Assembly: GCA_022036555.1 (NCBI GenBank)
Contig: CM039123.1
Span: forward strand, 12,029,217 to 12,093,216
Direction of reading: 5' to 3'
Origin: Microstegium vimineum
Lineage: Eukaryota > Streptophyta > Magnoliopsida > Poales > Poaceae
DNA length: 64,000 nt
How positions within the stretch are numbered: the first letter of the stretch is position 1; every line of letters starts with the position of its first letter. The position numbers were made by a program, and so were the translations under genes. The notes beneath the pieces are model-generated. The model was not told the origin of the DNA and searched no databases. It was given only the letters and a program-made list of their open reading frames with translations. Shown here one piece after another: positions 1 through 11,867 of this stretch.

Positions 1-741
1 GGGCGCTGTGGGCCCGCGAGCGATCGACGCTGCCGGCCGGATGGATGGATGGCTGGCTTTCCAGTGAAACGGACGGGCAGCTCAGCTGTTATTGACGGCT
101 GACTCACCTTATCGGTTTTGCCGGTGTAATTTGCGGCCAAGGCAAAATGCGTGCTTAATTGGTTATCTTTGCTGATATACTACTATATAATTTGTTAGGA
201 AAAACATAATCATGGGACTGACTCGTGCGCTGACATACTAGTACTTGATAGCTCCTGCCTCTTCGTGGAGGTGCTGTTTTGACTTTTGACCGCTGGTATG
301 TTGCATAATGCTTGTTTGATAAATGATTTCTAGATTCTCAAAAAAAAGAATAAATGATTTCTACGGTAATCAGCCTACTTTGTTTTTGGCTGTTTACATT
401 GACATAAAAAATTGGTTATATATAATGATAATATAAATAAATAACATGTGAGCGCAAGCTTAACAACAAGTAGGTCAAAATACATAAATCGTTTCGCTCC
501 ACACGTTCCCATCGCGATCTTATCCTCTTTCTCCCCTGATGGTTAACCTCCGCACACACCGCATATGCTGCTACCAAGCCTCCTCGTCCTCCTAAAATTC
601 TCAGACGCAGTGGAACGAAACCCAGACAAGAAGTTCAAATTGATGATTATTACCTTTGTTTCAAAATTTTCAAATTATATTGCCCCAAAAAATCAAATTA
701 TAATTCGTTCTAGTCCGTTCACTCCACACAGTTTGTTTAAC
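1..741. other. Non-coding flank, no gene seen
   Basis: Mostly AT-rich sequence. The only sizeable open frame (565-891) runs from this flank into the adjacent LTR and has no recognisable protein features. I see nothing functional here. Confidence 0.5.
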
Positions 742-746
742 ATTAA

Positions 747-2040
747 TGTCAAGTACAAAGATAAGAGGTACCCTAAACCCTTCGATAATTTAACGCTTAA
801 CATAGCAACCATTTTTAAGACAGGGGCCAACCAACCGCTCAAGTCAGCAAAGAAGGGCCTATCACACGAAGGTCCCCTGCACCGGCGATAGCGACCAGTC
901 GTGGGTCGGCCTGCTTCGGGAAAGAATGACGGACCAGGGGTGGAACGAACGACCCCTCCGCCTCCACCTCGACGCCGAATGACGGACCAGGGGTCGAACG
1001 AACGACCCCTCCGCCTCTACCTCGACCTCTCCGACTCCGCCTCTACTCTAACTGACGGAAGGGGGTCGAACGGACGACACCTAGACGGGAAGCTCGATCA
1101 GCCCAACTGCTCCCGGTACGGGTTAAAGGGGATCCGCCTAACGCCATGGGCGCCCACGACCGCAGTCAAATCCATCAACTCACCGCCATGCCCCGGACTC
1201 CCGTCAACTGTGCTGCCGCTGTAACCACGTTGCGAGTACGGACTCCAGAAGCACCCCTCGAGACGTGAACAGGACGGCCCTCGACGACGTCTTCAGGGAT
1301 ACGACAAGGCCACCCCGGTCTCGACCCCACCCTCGACCGGGGGCTCGACCCCTACCTCCAACCACTCCGGTATGGGGCCCGTCCCATCCGCCCCGTCCCG
1401 CTTCAACTGTGGGACTCGCGCCCGTCTACGGAAGGACGACTCTGCTGTGCCGCGACGTCTAGTCTACTGTCACCATGCCCTGTGCCGCGACGTCTAGTCT
1501 ACTGTCACCATGCCCCGGAGCGCCGGAAGGACGGGAAGGCCGCGCCGCCACAGTGATCAACGTCCCTTCGCCAACACTATGTCGCGGACACGCCCCCCAT
1601 GCTACCACAGTTTAGGACCCTATACCCTCGGGCCTCCCCTTGGTCTATAAAAGGGGACGCCGAGATAGAAGGAGGAGACTTTTTGGGACGACTTTCTGGA
1701 CTCCATCCGATCCATCTTTTGGACAACTCTCACATAACCCCACACTCGCACACCCCATTGCTTGATCGACCCCTCGAGCAATCAACCGACCGCCTAGGAT
1801 AGCACTGCTAGCCTTAGGCCTCGGCTCACTCTGAGCAACCCTGTGTAAACCAGCTTGTACCCCCTGTACGAGCACTTCAGTGCAAGATAATACAAGTCAT
1901 CCTCCCCCGCTGGACGTAGGGCCTTCTTTGTCCGAACCAGGATAAATCTTGTGTCCTTCTTGCATCACATCTGGGAGAGGGAGCACGCAATATACAAATT
2001 TACTAGTTGGTGGTCTTAACCCCGGGTCATAACACCGACA
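747..2040 (+). mobile_element. Solo LTR of a Ty3/gypsy retrotransposon
   Basis: The 1294-bp block begins TGTC and ends GACA and is flanked by an identical 5-bp duplication ATTAA at 742-746 and 2041-2045, so both ends are well fixed. A TATAAAAGG promoter box lies at 1646. The last ~200 bp have the familiar grass gypsy LTR ending: a CCTGTACGAGCACTTC stretch, a CCGCTGGACGTAGGGC stretch, then CACCGACA. No internal gag or pol sequence adjoins it, so it is a solo LTR, presumably left by LTR-LTR recombination. Open frames at 901-1224, 1265-1462 and 1599-1802 lie inside it and are taken as chance. Orientation follows the TATA box and the terminal sequence. Confidence 0.88.
924..1515 (+). repeat. Short tandem duplications inside the solo LTR
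   Basis: Two direct duplications are visible. A ~53-bp unit beginning GAATGACGGACCAGGGGT occurs at 924 and 977. A 35-bp unit beginning TGTGCCGCGACGTCTAG occurs at 1446 and 1481, head to tail. Both sit upstream of the LTR TATA box, where duplicated enhancer-like blocks are common in plant LTRs; a regulatory role is inference. Confidence 0.75.
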
Positions 2041-2045
2041 ATTAA

Positions 2046-3008
2046 TATCCCCAAAAACAAAAAGGCATCCATGAAAGGCGAATAACTACGTTTGACCTTG
2101 CTTCTAGTAGCTGGCAAGAGTATATTTGAGTTCCATAGAGCGCTATAACATAGCCCAGAACTAGAGCCATTGTGTCCTCTGAACAATACCTATAAAAGTG
2201 TTTTTGATTGACAGTTGTAAACATATATATAATTATTTCTTGTGAGCCAAATAGCATAGCGCAAATTAAAGTCACAGTCCTGTCAATAATAGAATATTTG
2301 GTTTTGTCCTCGTCAACCAAGTACGACTGAATAAATATGGATGGCACGCCAAAGAAATTTGGCATAATAAAAATTTTAAAAAGAGATGTTTGGCAGTTTC
2401 ATATTTGCTAACAAAGACAACAAAATTTACTACTATTCCACCTTCTCTTTGGTAAACTATTCTTACTTAGAATGTCCATCTTTTTTTTTAAATACCACTG
2501 GAACTTAATTTTTAGTGGCACTTTCAAATGCTAAATTTCCTGTGACACCTTTACTACCTCATTATTGATAAGAAGGTTGTGCATTGACTTAACAGAGAAA
2601 ACTCAATTTTGACGTAACCGCCAAATTAAAAAGAGGGGAGAGATGAAGATGATTTCTTGTATACTCACTCTGTTCCGAAATGATAATTATTTTTTGTTAA
2701 ACTGAAAAAAAAGTTAGATAAAATAGACTCTAGTGCCCTAGCATGCATGTTCGGTGTCGGGGCTAAAAGGACTTCGTTGTCGTTGATGCCTCTGAAACAA
2801 GAGCGGAACGCCGGAACGGGCTTAACAACAACCCACGTTATCATGAACGAAGCGCGAGATAATTGAAACAAACGTGCTCTCCCGGCACACGAGCCCTACC
2901 CACGACAGGCGCGCTCCCATCTGCATGGGAGCACCAGCCGGAGGTGCTGCGACTAGCGAGCCATTATTCCCCGCGCAGCGCAGGAGGAGCCGCGCGCGCG
3001 CAAATACT
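2046..3008. other. AT-rich intergenic stretch, no gene
   Basis: No coding signal. At about 2663 there is a CTCACTCTGTTCCGAAATGA block that resembles the left end of a Stowaway MITE without a convincing partner. Confidence 0.4.
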
Positions 3009-3664
3009 GCGGCGGGTGTTTGCCCGGGCGGCTATTTGGACAGCCGTCCAGGCCCCCATCGCACCCGTCCACGCTTCCTCTTTCTGTTTTTTTTTCCGGC
3101 CGGCTGGTTGTTTTCTTTCTTTTTTCATTCCTTTCCTTTTTTTTCTTTTTTTTTCTTTTTTTTTGCCGGGCGGTTGTTTCCTTTCTTTTTTTTTTTGCCG
3201 GGCGGTTGTTTCTTTTTTTTTTTGCCGGGTGGTTGTTTCCTTTCCTTGTTTTTATTTATATCTGGTTTGCTTTTCCTTTTCGTGCAACATTTACATCTCC
3301 AAATAAATTTGTTAAAAAAACTAGACTTAAAGATCTTTTCCGATGATACTAATCACTTAGCATAATTATTTATATATTTTAAAACATAATTGTCGATATT
3401 TTAAAACCGTTGGGAAGCAAAAATAACATTTATTTAAGAACGAAGGAAGTAAAGTCCAACGTCAATGAAAAATAGTGGACTTTTGCTAGCCATAACAAGT
3501 TTCGATTTATATAATATTGTATAAATGAAAAAAAAAGAAAGCAAACAACCGTCCGAAAAAAAAGAAAACAACCGGCCGGCAAAAAAAATAAAGGAAGCGT
3601 GGACGGGTGCAATGGGGGGGCCTGGACGGCTGTCCAAACAGCCGCCCGGGCAAACACCCGCCGC
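3009..3664. mobile_element. GC-rich foldback (inverted-repeat) element
   Basis: The left arm from 3009 reads GCGGCGGGTGTTTGCCCGGG and continues through CGTCCAGGCCCCCATCGCACCCGTCCACGC. The right arm ending at about 3664 is its reverse complement with only a few differences, giving arms of roughly 100 bp or more around a 300-400-bp AT-rich middle. Both arms run inward into units built from GCCGGGCGGTTGTTTC plus a T run (several in the left arm, about two in the right). No transposase and no clear TSD are visible. Phe-rich open frames here are translations of the T tracts and are not genes. Confidence 0.65.
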
Positions 3665-3861
3665 ATCGCGCTTTCCGCCCCCGCGCGCGCGGAACACCGA
3701 CCGTGGGACATCCGGCATCGGTGTCTGGCGGGCGCACAACGGCACAAGGCACAAAGCACGCACGTGCCCGCGCTCGCGTGCGAGGCCATCCTGCCCGCGC
3801 CGGCGCGGCACGCGGGCTGACGCGCGCGCGCCCGCACTCCTGGCCATGCCGTACGTAAGAG

Positions 3862-4059
3862 CAACTTGGTCTCTTACTCTAAATTTTTAGAAGTTTGGAT
3901 AAAATTTTAACTCCAATAGAGCTCCTTATTAAACCCTCATTTTACATACCCCCTCAAATTCAACTTGGTCTCTTACTCTAAATTTTTAGAAGTTTGGATA
4001 AAATTTTAACTCCAATAGAGCTCCTTATTAAACCCTCATTTTACATGCCCCCTCAAATT
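3862..4059 (+). repeat. Perfect-period 99-bp tandem duplication
   Basis: The unit starting CAACTTGGTCTCTTACTCTA at 3862 is repeated from 3961, head to tail, with near-identical sequence (for example ACATACC versus ACATGCC near the unit ends). It lies in the left terminal region of the gene-capturing element, so that terminal region is duplicated. Confidence 0.9.
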
Positions 4060-4559
4060 TTAATCTCTGGTCCCCAGGTCTAGGAGCCCCCTATCCGGTG
4101 GGGCCCACCCTACTTTCCCCACCCTACCGAGAGAGAGGCACCGCGCCGCCTGCGTCGCGCGTCCCGCCTCCAGTGCCGCCCTCTTCCTCGGCACTAGCGA
4201 GCGGCGACTACTCCTCCGGCAAGCGACGAGGCCACCACGACAAGCACTTGGAGCAACATCCGCGGCCAGCAAGGCCCGCGGCTTCCACCAGCACCGGCGC
4301 GAGCTCCTCTATTGCGGATCTGACGAGAGCGGCACCGGCGCGGGCGTTGCTTGGAGGGAGCTCTTCCCCAGCGTGGACCTGGCCGGCGGGAGCCCCTCCC
4401 TGGCGGAGCCCCTCTCTAGCGTAGCCCCTGGCCGGCAGGCGCGCCTCCCCGGCGTGCCCTTGGCTGGCCAGACCCCTGCCTGGTGGGAGCGGTCGTGCCC
4501 CTCCCCGGCACCTCTGCCCTCCCCCGCATGGCACTACGGCGGGAGCTCCTCCCCACCGC

Positions 4560-4890
4560 TGACGCCGGGTGCCGCGGGCGTGGAGGATGGCGACGCGGAA
4601 GGGACGGGCAGAGAAGTCGACGGTGGTGACGGTCTCGGTGAGGATCTTGGTCCCGATTCTGAGCGACTGTGCGCGGCAGCGGCCCATGAGGTCGGCGCCG
4701 AGGATGCCATCGGGGAAGCCCGGGAAGTTCTCGATGTCGGTGGTGGTGGTGAGCTGTCCCCCGCGGCGATGTCATTGGCAAGCCATCCCTCGAAGAGGAC
4801 AGGCTTGAGCTCGGCGCGCACGGCGCCGTGCGCGCGGCTGGGCCGCTGCCGATGATGCAGACGCGCGTGCGCAGCGGGCCCGCCGCGGCG
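4560..4890 (-). pseudogene. Captured fragment of NADPH-thioredoxin reductase gene
   Basis: Minus-strand translation in shifting frames gives pieces of the N-terminal FAD-binding part of plant NADPH-dependent thioredoxin reductase: LRTRVCIIGSGPAA (dinucleotide-binding GxGxxA motif) near 4880-4840, then ELKPVLFEGWLANDIAAG near 4810-4755, then MGRCRAQSLRIGTKILTETV and TVDFSARPFRVA down to about 4590. The order matches the family. Frame changes between the pieces break the reading frame and the rest of the protein (CxxC active site, NADPH domain) is absent. It begins after a GC-rich Ala/Ser stretch that could be part of the captured first exon. It is a non-functional fragment. Confidence 0.8.
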
Positions 4891-5311
4891 ACAGCCTTGT
4901 CTATCCCGTTGGCCGACGCCGTCGCTGAGGCCGTTGCGGCGGCTGCGGCGGCGGTGCTGGAGGTGAGGGCGCGGGACTTGCGGAGCAACGCGAAAAGCTT
5001 GGAGTAGAGGCTCACCGGCATGACGTGCTCCGCCTGCACTAGTGCCGTCGAGGCCACCGTCTCCGCGCGCCGCGCAGTGCGGCGCGGCGCCGTGCTGCTC
5101 CAGAACCGCGGCCACGTCGTGTTCGACCCCCGCGCTGGCCAGGGTGCTACATACTACCGGTGCTCCTCTCTCCTCGCCTTGGGCGGTCATGGCCCCTGCC
5201 CGACTCCCCCCTGCTCAGTCTGCACAAAATTTAGAGTAACAAAAATAAAGAAAGCCCTCAAATGAAAAGTAGGGGCTTTAGTTTGGAAGCCATGAGTGGA
5301 GTTGCTCTAAC

Positions 5312-8300
5312 CGTAGCTAGAGCCTGAGGGGCCTGGAGCGAGAGAGCCCGCGCGCGCGGGTGCGCGTGCGCGTGCGCGGCCATTGCCTGCCGGTGCCGGC
5401 ACCGGGGGATGGGCGCCGCGAGCGCGGTGACGGGAAGTCGGGTGTCGGGGAACGGGGTGGAGTGGGGTTTCGTGTGTACGTGCGGCGTCGTACGTCGTCC
5501 TGGATCGTCGTACGCTGGCACGGCATCTGTCCTTCTTTCTCCTCGCCCATACTTGCGTGCACGCGTGATGGGTTGTTGGAGCCAGCCCAGCGTTGGACAG
5601 ATGCCGATGGAGATGCGAGGCCGGCCGGTCGGAGTGGGACTGAACAGTGATGTGTTGGGGCTGTGCTTACCCGTGCACATGTGTGTTGTTCGCGTGTCGT
5701 GGTCGACGGGAATCTGACAGCGGGAGCGGGAGTTTTTTTTTTCCTGTCCTGCCGCGTATGTTGCCTTTGTCATAGTCGATCCGAAGCCCGTTTTGTTAGA
5801 GCCACAGTACTGTTCTAGAGTTCTTTCGGCCAGCCGCCTGGCACACGGAGCCATATATATCCTCAATCCTCCCGACCTAGTGCCATTTAATGTACTAACC
5901 CTTGGTTCCTTTATTTTATTTTGAGACAAAAGAAAAAGGAACAAATCTGATCACAGCATCACTGTGCATCAGAAAAGCGGAGGAACTGAACTTTTCTCTT
6001 TCCTTATTACGATCGGTCGACTCATCCCATGAAGTTCCGTTTGTTTATTAACACAAGAAAGAGAAGAAAGAAACTTTTGTTCATCACACATGCATGATCT
6101 AATTATCCAATCAGTTTGGATGGAGCTAATAAATAAACACAACAGGGCCGGGCAGGAAGGATCAGATACTGTACTCCGGAAAAAGCCGCGGCGGTTGCCT
6201 TTATTTGGCAGCTTCGCTTCGCTTTAACCAGCCATCCACGCAGGATACCCTTGAGAATTCCTGATGGATCGCCCCAAATAAAATCCTAGCGACGCAGGGG
6301 ATGGTCGGGGGTGGACGACGCCACTGCGCCGGTGGCCTCTGTTGCGCCAGGCTCACGCACGGCATCTCTCGCAGTAAAAAAGAAAAAGAAAAAACGCGCC
6401 ACCTTTCTGAATTCTAATGAGAGACAGACATGCATGCATGCATGCATGTTCCTTGAATGTTCCACCCACCACCTGTGGAAAGCTGAGGCTTTGCTCACGG
6501 TTTCCGGTGCTAATGACGATGAAACCAAGTAACCAACCATCAGAAGCCGCAGGCCGCGGGCGGTGATGGCCCCTCTGGGATAAGAATATCGCGACCCACG
6601 CCGGTGCTGCACGCCCTAGCTGACAAGTACTACCCCACCCGGCCGGATTTGACTGCCGTTTGACCGGCCGGCTCCCGACACCGCTACTGTCACTTCTCAT
6701 CGCATGCCTTGATGCCGTGTAGAGCGACAGAGCATGCAAACGGCCACCGAGAGTGTGGTCGTATACCGACCAGTTTCCATTGATTCCATCTACTACCCGT
6801 AGTACAGTACTGTAGTAGACAAGAAGTTAGTACACACTAGTGGCTGTGTGGCAGTGCCGCTACCGACGAGCTCGCGTCGCATCGCGCGCAGCGCATGCCA
6901 CATGCGCGAGGCGCCAAACGCAGAAACGCTAATCGATCTTCCAGTTACCAACTATAGTCCATGTCTAGCTACTGTGCGTGTTCATCTGAGAATTGAAAAC
7001 AACCGCTCGACCTGTACTACTAGCAGGAGTATTATATATTACTATGAATCATATGCATGCAATTTTACGCTACTGATGACCGACCGGCCGGCCGGCCGGA
7101 AGAGAGGGGCATCATCTGTGGAAAGCTAGGGCGCTGGTGTGGTGAGTGATCGAGAAGATGTGAGATGACGGAGAAACCGTCGACCGTCCAATGATAGTGG
7201 AGGACACAGCGGGCGCCGGCTGGTCAGTCACACATGCATTCATCATCAGGCGCGTACTCTATACCCATATCCATATGGCCCGTGGCCCATGCGTCGTGCC
7301 CACGCATAGCCAACCAGCAAGGAGCTGTAGCGAGGACGACGGAGGGATATGATAGAAGAGAACGAAAGGCGGCACGCGATCGATGGGTGGTGCTGCTGCA
7401 CTGGCACTGCCATACCGCATTAGCCGCGCAGCTAGTAGTCAAAATTCTATGCGCCGGTCATCCTGCTGCCCCCCTCGTGCCCCGGGGATAGGGGACAGGC
7501 CCCCTTTGGGTAATGCTGCGTGCACCGTGTGCAGCAGGCTCGCCCCGGCCCATTCCACTCACCCCCCTGCTGTCCCGATCCACGTCGTCCTCGATCGTCT
7601 AGCGTCCGTCCTGTACGTACGTTTCATCCATCCATCGTCGATAGCCACCATGGGCGTCTGACCGAGCAGGCGAGCGCAAGTGCAAGCGCTTTGGTCTATG
7701 GAATGGAATATATAATAGTATGCGCTAGCTCGTTCCTGCACCCTGTCACACACCTGCTGGCTTGCCCGCGGCCTCCAAGACTGCATTAGTCGCACAGAGA
7801 TCGTTTGGCGCGCTACGCTGTGACAACAGCAGTGAGTGAGATTATGAAATGGAATTACTAGAACCGGCCAGTCGGTTGCCCATTTCTTATTTATCCCTGA
7901 TTGTTGCTCTCCGGCCGGCCCCCTAAGCTAGAGGCAATTGGAATTTTCAACAGACTACGATGACAATTGGGCTCGCCTTTTCTGCAACTATATGATGACG
8001 AGACACACCCTGCACAAGGTGCCTCTCTCATCAGTCTCAGCCTCTGAATTGGTGCGCCCGCGCGCTGGGAGTCACACAGAGAGACACAAGGACACCAGCT
8101 AGCTACCCTGACTGAAAGAATAATCAGCTGCTAGCTAGCTAGCCTTCTTCTTGGAGAGTACACTACTCTACTACTGTACTGTAGTACTAGTACTACAACT
8201 ACAATGTCAGGTTGGGACAGCAGCCAATGGAAATGGAGCTCCGATCGAGCTCCTTCCCGTTCCCAACATCTGCACCTGCCGGGAATGATTCGGCCCCCTC

Positions 8301-10193
8301 TAGTGTGCTCGGCACTATAATATTCAGAAAATTATAGGGCTCAAGAATCTCCAACCAGGCCCGGCCCCTACCCTTCCCTTTCTTTCTCCCTGTGAAACCT
8401 TTTCGTCGTCCTTTTTGTCTTTATTACTTTCTCTTAGATGATGATGGTTAATTTGTTTTCCTTGCCATATGTTGTACTGCCAGTTCTCGAATGTATGAGC
8501 TAGTTACAGTATGGATGTTAGGCCATTACTACTACAAAATGCACGCCATTACCGTATTTTTGCTTCTAAATTCTACCCTTCCGAGCCAGAGATGAGTAAA
8601 TATATAGTACACAGAATTAATAGCCAAGGATATATAATCTAAACTTTGGGATTGGGATTATTTCTTTACTTCGTACCCGGTTGAAATAATCCTATTCCTT
8701 TTTTTGTTGTTTTCCTTTTCTTTCCCTTTCTTCTTCCTAAATATCATGCATGGAAGGAAATAGATTAAATTCTGGTAAAATAAATTAAATGTCTCCCACA
8801 CTACAGTTTTAGTTACTGTGCCAACTTAGTTTGGATCTTGAGTTCAACACTTGATTTGTACTCCCTCTATTCTAAATTATAATTATAAGATATTTCAAGA
8901 ATCTTGAAGAATCAAACCATCTCAAGTTTGACCAATCTTCAGAAATAGCTTTTTTGAACACGCGAACTGGTCTTGTTCAAACCACCCCAAATTGTTTCAC
9001 AACACACTCTCGAGTAGATCGTTTTTTTAATGGTGGGAACAAAAACCATTTTACTTCAGGAAGAAAAATTGTTGCATGGGAGAAAAATATGTTTAGGAAA
9101 CTCATGTGTATTTCCTTAGTACTTGGCCAAAATTCTTAAAACGTGTAATTTTAAAAATATTTAGTTTGGGGCACGTAAGGCACATGAAGTTTTGTCTTGA
9201 AAAATACTTTTAAAAATTTCATAAATTTCACACCTATTCCTTAGTCAAAAGCTTTCAATGTACTACAATCGAGTTTGTCTTGTTGAAGTTCGGTTCAGGG
9301 GTCTTGGGGTGGGCAGAGTGTGCCACTGCCCTAGGCCTCAACTTTTCATAGGCCTCACTTCATATAGCTCATTAGTACTAGTATTACTATATATTATGAG
9401 TATAAGTTGTATATATAACGAGCACCGGTTGATTACATAGGTCTAAAAAATGAACATATCATAAATCATTATTTTATTTATAGATTACATATATTTTTCT
9501 TTTTAATTAACTATTAAAAGTGTGTGTTTATTTAAATTTTAGAATCATGGGATACCCGTATTAGATTAATGACTTTGTAGTTTTGCTTCTAAAAATATTA
9601 AAAAAATTGTTAAAATAATATCAACTAGCAAGTAAGTAATTTATTATTACATTGTCCATTTATAAAATTTGAGATATTATATATAAGTTGAAAAAAAAGT
9701 TATTCATATTTAACCTAGGCCTCAAAAATATCAGGAACAACCCGGGTTCGGTTGGGGTGTCGGGATTTAGATAAAAAGGGCGTCTCTCCATATAGGCTGG
9801 TTGGTTGATGGCTAAGGAGAACAAATTTAGAGCATCTTCAAGAGTTTTGTAAAACAAATCCTTGATTTCAATTTTTTTTATCAAAAATAAAAAAAGTTTT
9901 CTCCAAAAAATTGGTGAAATGGCTCTTTTAAAAAAATATATAATATCCTCTCCAACTTGTAAGTTTTTGCAGTCTAGAGAAACTCCGTATAGACTCTCCA
10001 TTCGGTGTTTCAGGTGAGAAAACAATAAGAATAAAAGAAACCATTTAAAATGGTTTGGTTAGTTAGAAATAGTTCAGGGTCCAATGCAAAATCGTTTTGG
10101 AAGTCAATATAGAAAACTATTGGAGAATGAAATTAGAGGTTGCCACTTATTTTGTTAACTCGCTAAAGTCATTGATTTAGCAAGGTATACCGC
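5312..10193. other. Long intergenic region without a supportable gene
   Basis: Open frames here are short, overlap on both strands, and lack domains or a splice-supported structure. Visible features are GCATGCATGC runs near 6430, GCCGGCCGGCC runs near 7085, and CTAGCTAGCTAG near 8135. A lone Stowaway-like left end TACTCCCTCTATTCTAAATTATAA starts at about 8860. I scanned for well-known plant microRNAs and found none. Confidence 0.45.
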
Positions 10194-10317
10194 CCTGTTC
10201 GTCTAATCGTTTCGGTGGCTGATAAGCCGACTCATGTCGTTTTTTTTGTTGTTTTTCTGTGAGAAAAAAACACTGTTTCGATGGCTGATAAGCCAACTGA
10301 TAATCCAAACGAACAGG
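10194..10317. mobile_element. Small MITE with CCTGTTCG ends
   Basis: A 124-bp element starts CCTGTTCGT and ends ACGAACAGG, and carries two copies of GGCTGATAAGCC, a signature of a common grass MITE family. GGTATA occurs just outside both ends, although the spacing does not give a clean TSD. A degenerate relative (GTGGCTGATAAGTTGGC) is visible near 30440. Confidence 0.7.
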
Positions 10318-11827
10318 TATAAAGCACCTAATATAAAATTGGGTGCTATTGGTTGGAGGGGTAGATGATCCATTAGAGAGTTATTTTTTTCTCGATCAGA
10401 CAAAAGGTTTGCTTCAGGGAGTTATGTTGGAGTTCAAAATTAATTTGTTGGTATAGTCAAAAACCATAGAGGGAGGAAGGGATCGGACGATCGTGAGGTA
10501 TTATTAGGCACTTTTGCTATAGTTCATGTGCCTGAAATTTAAGATGATTTCAGGCAACACTAATATACCACCAACTAGTATAAGTTAGTTGTTAATTTTA
10601 TATTTTGTTACTTGTCTTTGTGTTATAACATATTAAATTTTTGTCCTTATCCTCCTATAAAAATAATTGTAATTGTTAAATTGTCTTCGTGCCAACATAT
10701 ATAAGATTTTGTCAGATTTGTAGTTTTGTCTAACAGGTTTTTTATTTCTGAAACAAAAAATTACAGACTGTATCTACATAAATTGCAACGAACTAAAACT
10801 ACAATTTTAATATAAAATATATACAATAACTGTCGTCTGAAAGAAAACTAAATTTCAGGCACCTGAAATTTAGCAAATCCCATTATTATGAGAGCCTTCG
10901 AAGACGGTGGATGTGGAGCTAGCTACAAGCACTGCAGAGCAAGAAGAGACGTGTTGTAGCGAACGGGTGTTGAAGGAAACTGAAAGAGCCCCTTTGTTGA
11001 ACCTGTTTTTCTTCTTTTAGTAAAGTCGTACGTAGGGATGCTCCCCCTCCAAACGGAAAGAAATTAAAAGTGAAAGACCCTGTTAAAATACCTGGTTTTT
11101 TAGGATGACCGATATAAATTGCTACTATATACGTATATTGATCAAATGAGATCTCTACCAAGCTCTTATAAAGTATATATAAGTGAATACTCAGTTTGAC
11201 ATATTCGATTGAATGAACCGGTGTACGTATACAACTCATATGACATCAAAATATTTAAAGGTGTTGCGTATGAATGTTGGGTAGCGCAATCAAATGATTC
11301 CATGTGAGTTTTTCAACTCCATTCTCAAAACTCAGGTCACCTAAGGACTTGTTTGAATATTCTTGTGTTTATTTCAATCTAAATGTGTTAAGATGGATCA
11401 AGAGGTACGTTATTTAGATTGTATCTGAACTTATTTTAATATATGTGAATTAAGATAAATACGAGCACAACAAACCACCTGTAAAGGATAACATCACCCC
11501 ATAATATCGAATCTGGATTACTTAAAATATACTATCAACAATAGTGGTCAAAAGGCACGTGGAAGACCATGCCATTTCTGGGCTATGTCTGAATGTAACG
11601 TTTGCGTTAAAAATCTGAGTTCAATCAATGCACCACAATCGAATGGAATCTACTACGTGCAATGCAACTAGAGGCAGGTGCTGCGAAATGGAGACCCCAC
11701 CGGCCGCATGCAGCATGCTCCTACTACTGTAGTTGCTAACCTGGCGAGTTCCCATCCCAAACCTACCCGGGACAGAAACGTGCGTGCGCGCCAACATAAA
11801 CCGCATCAAGACGACACGATGAGTTGG

Positions 11828-11829
<2 letters not shown>
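10318..11829. other. AT-rich intergenic stretch
   Basis: No gene is recognised. The minus-strand frame at 10919-11239 has no domain and ordinary AT-rich composition, so I do not call it. Confidence 0.4.

Positions 11830-11864
<35 letters not shown>
11830..11864 (+). repeat. 35-nt uninterrupted G tract
   Basis: Thirty-five consecutive G residues sit between TTGGTT and CACGGTG. Such a run can form G-quadruplex structures and is hard to sequence, so its true length is uncertain. Gly-rich or Pro-rich frames crossing it are artefacts. Confidence 0.9.

Positions 11865-11867
<3 letters not shown>

Larger units (their letters stand above)
3859..5310. mobile_element. Pack-MULE-like element with captured gene sequence
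   Basis: The block starts AGAGCAACTTGGTCTCTTAC and ends in the complementary form GAGTGGAGTTGCTCT, and a second short match (TTACTCTAAATTTT) lies just inside each end. Between these AT-rich ends lies GC-rich, exon-like DNA that includes thioredoxin reductase sequence on the minus strand. This AT-rich-ends plus GC-rich-captured-core layout is typical of grass Pack-MULEs and related TIR elements. I could not find a convincing 9-bp TSD, so the Mutator assignment is tentative. Confidence 0.55.

Noticed and set aside
901..1802. Three GC-rich plus-strand open frames
   Set aside because: They lie inside a solo LTR with a perfect TSD, have no domains, and overlap tandem duplications.
2863..3365. Phe/Leu-rich frames resembling membrane proteins
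   Set aside because: They are translations of poly-T and CT tracts within the foldback element; several frames are open at once.
4098..5057. Long overlapping Pro/Arg/Ser-rich frames on both strands
   Set aside because: GC-rich captured DNA gives open frames in most phases; only the thioredoxin reductase matches are meaningful.
8190..8400. Possible microRNA precursor (GGAGCTCCGATCGAGCTCC inverted repeat)
   Set aside because: The stem is only about 7 bp and no known mature microRNA sequence was recognised nearby.
8600..8630. TAGCCAAGGAT string similar to miR169
   Set aside because: The match stops after about 11 bases and there is no hairpin partner.
9300..9740. CTAGGCCTCAA repeats near 9330 and 9715 suspected as element ends
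   Set aside because: They are direct, not inverted, and give no TSD or known terminal motif.
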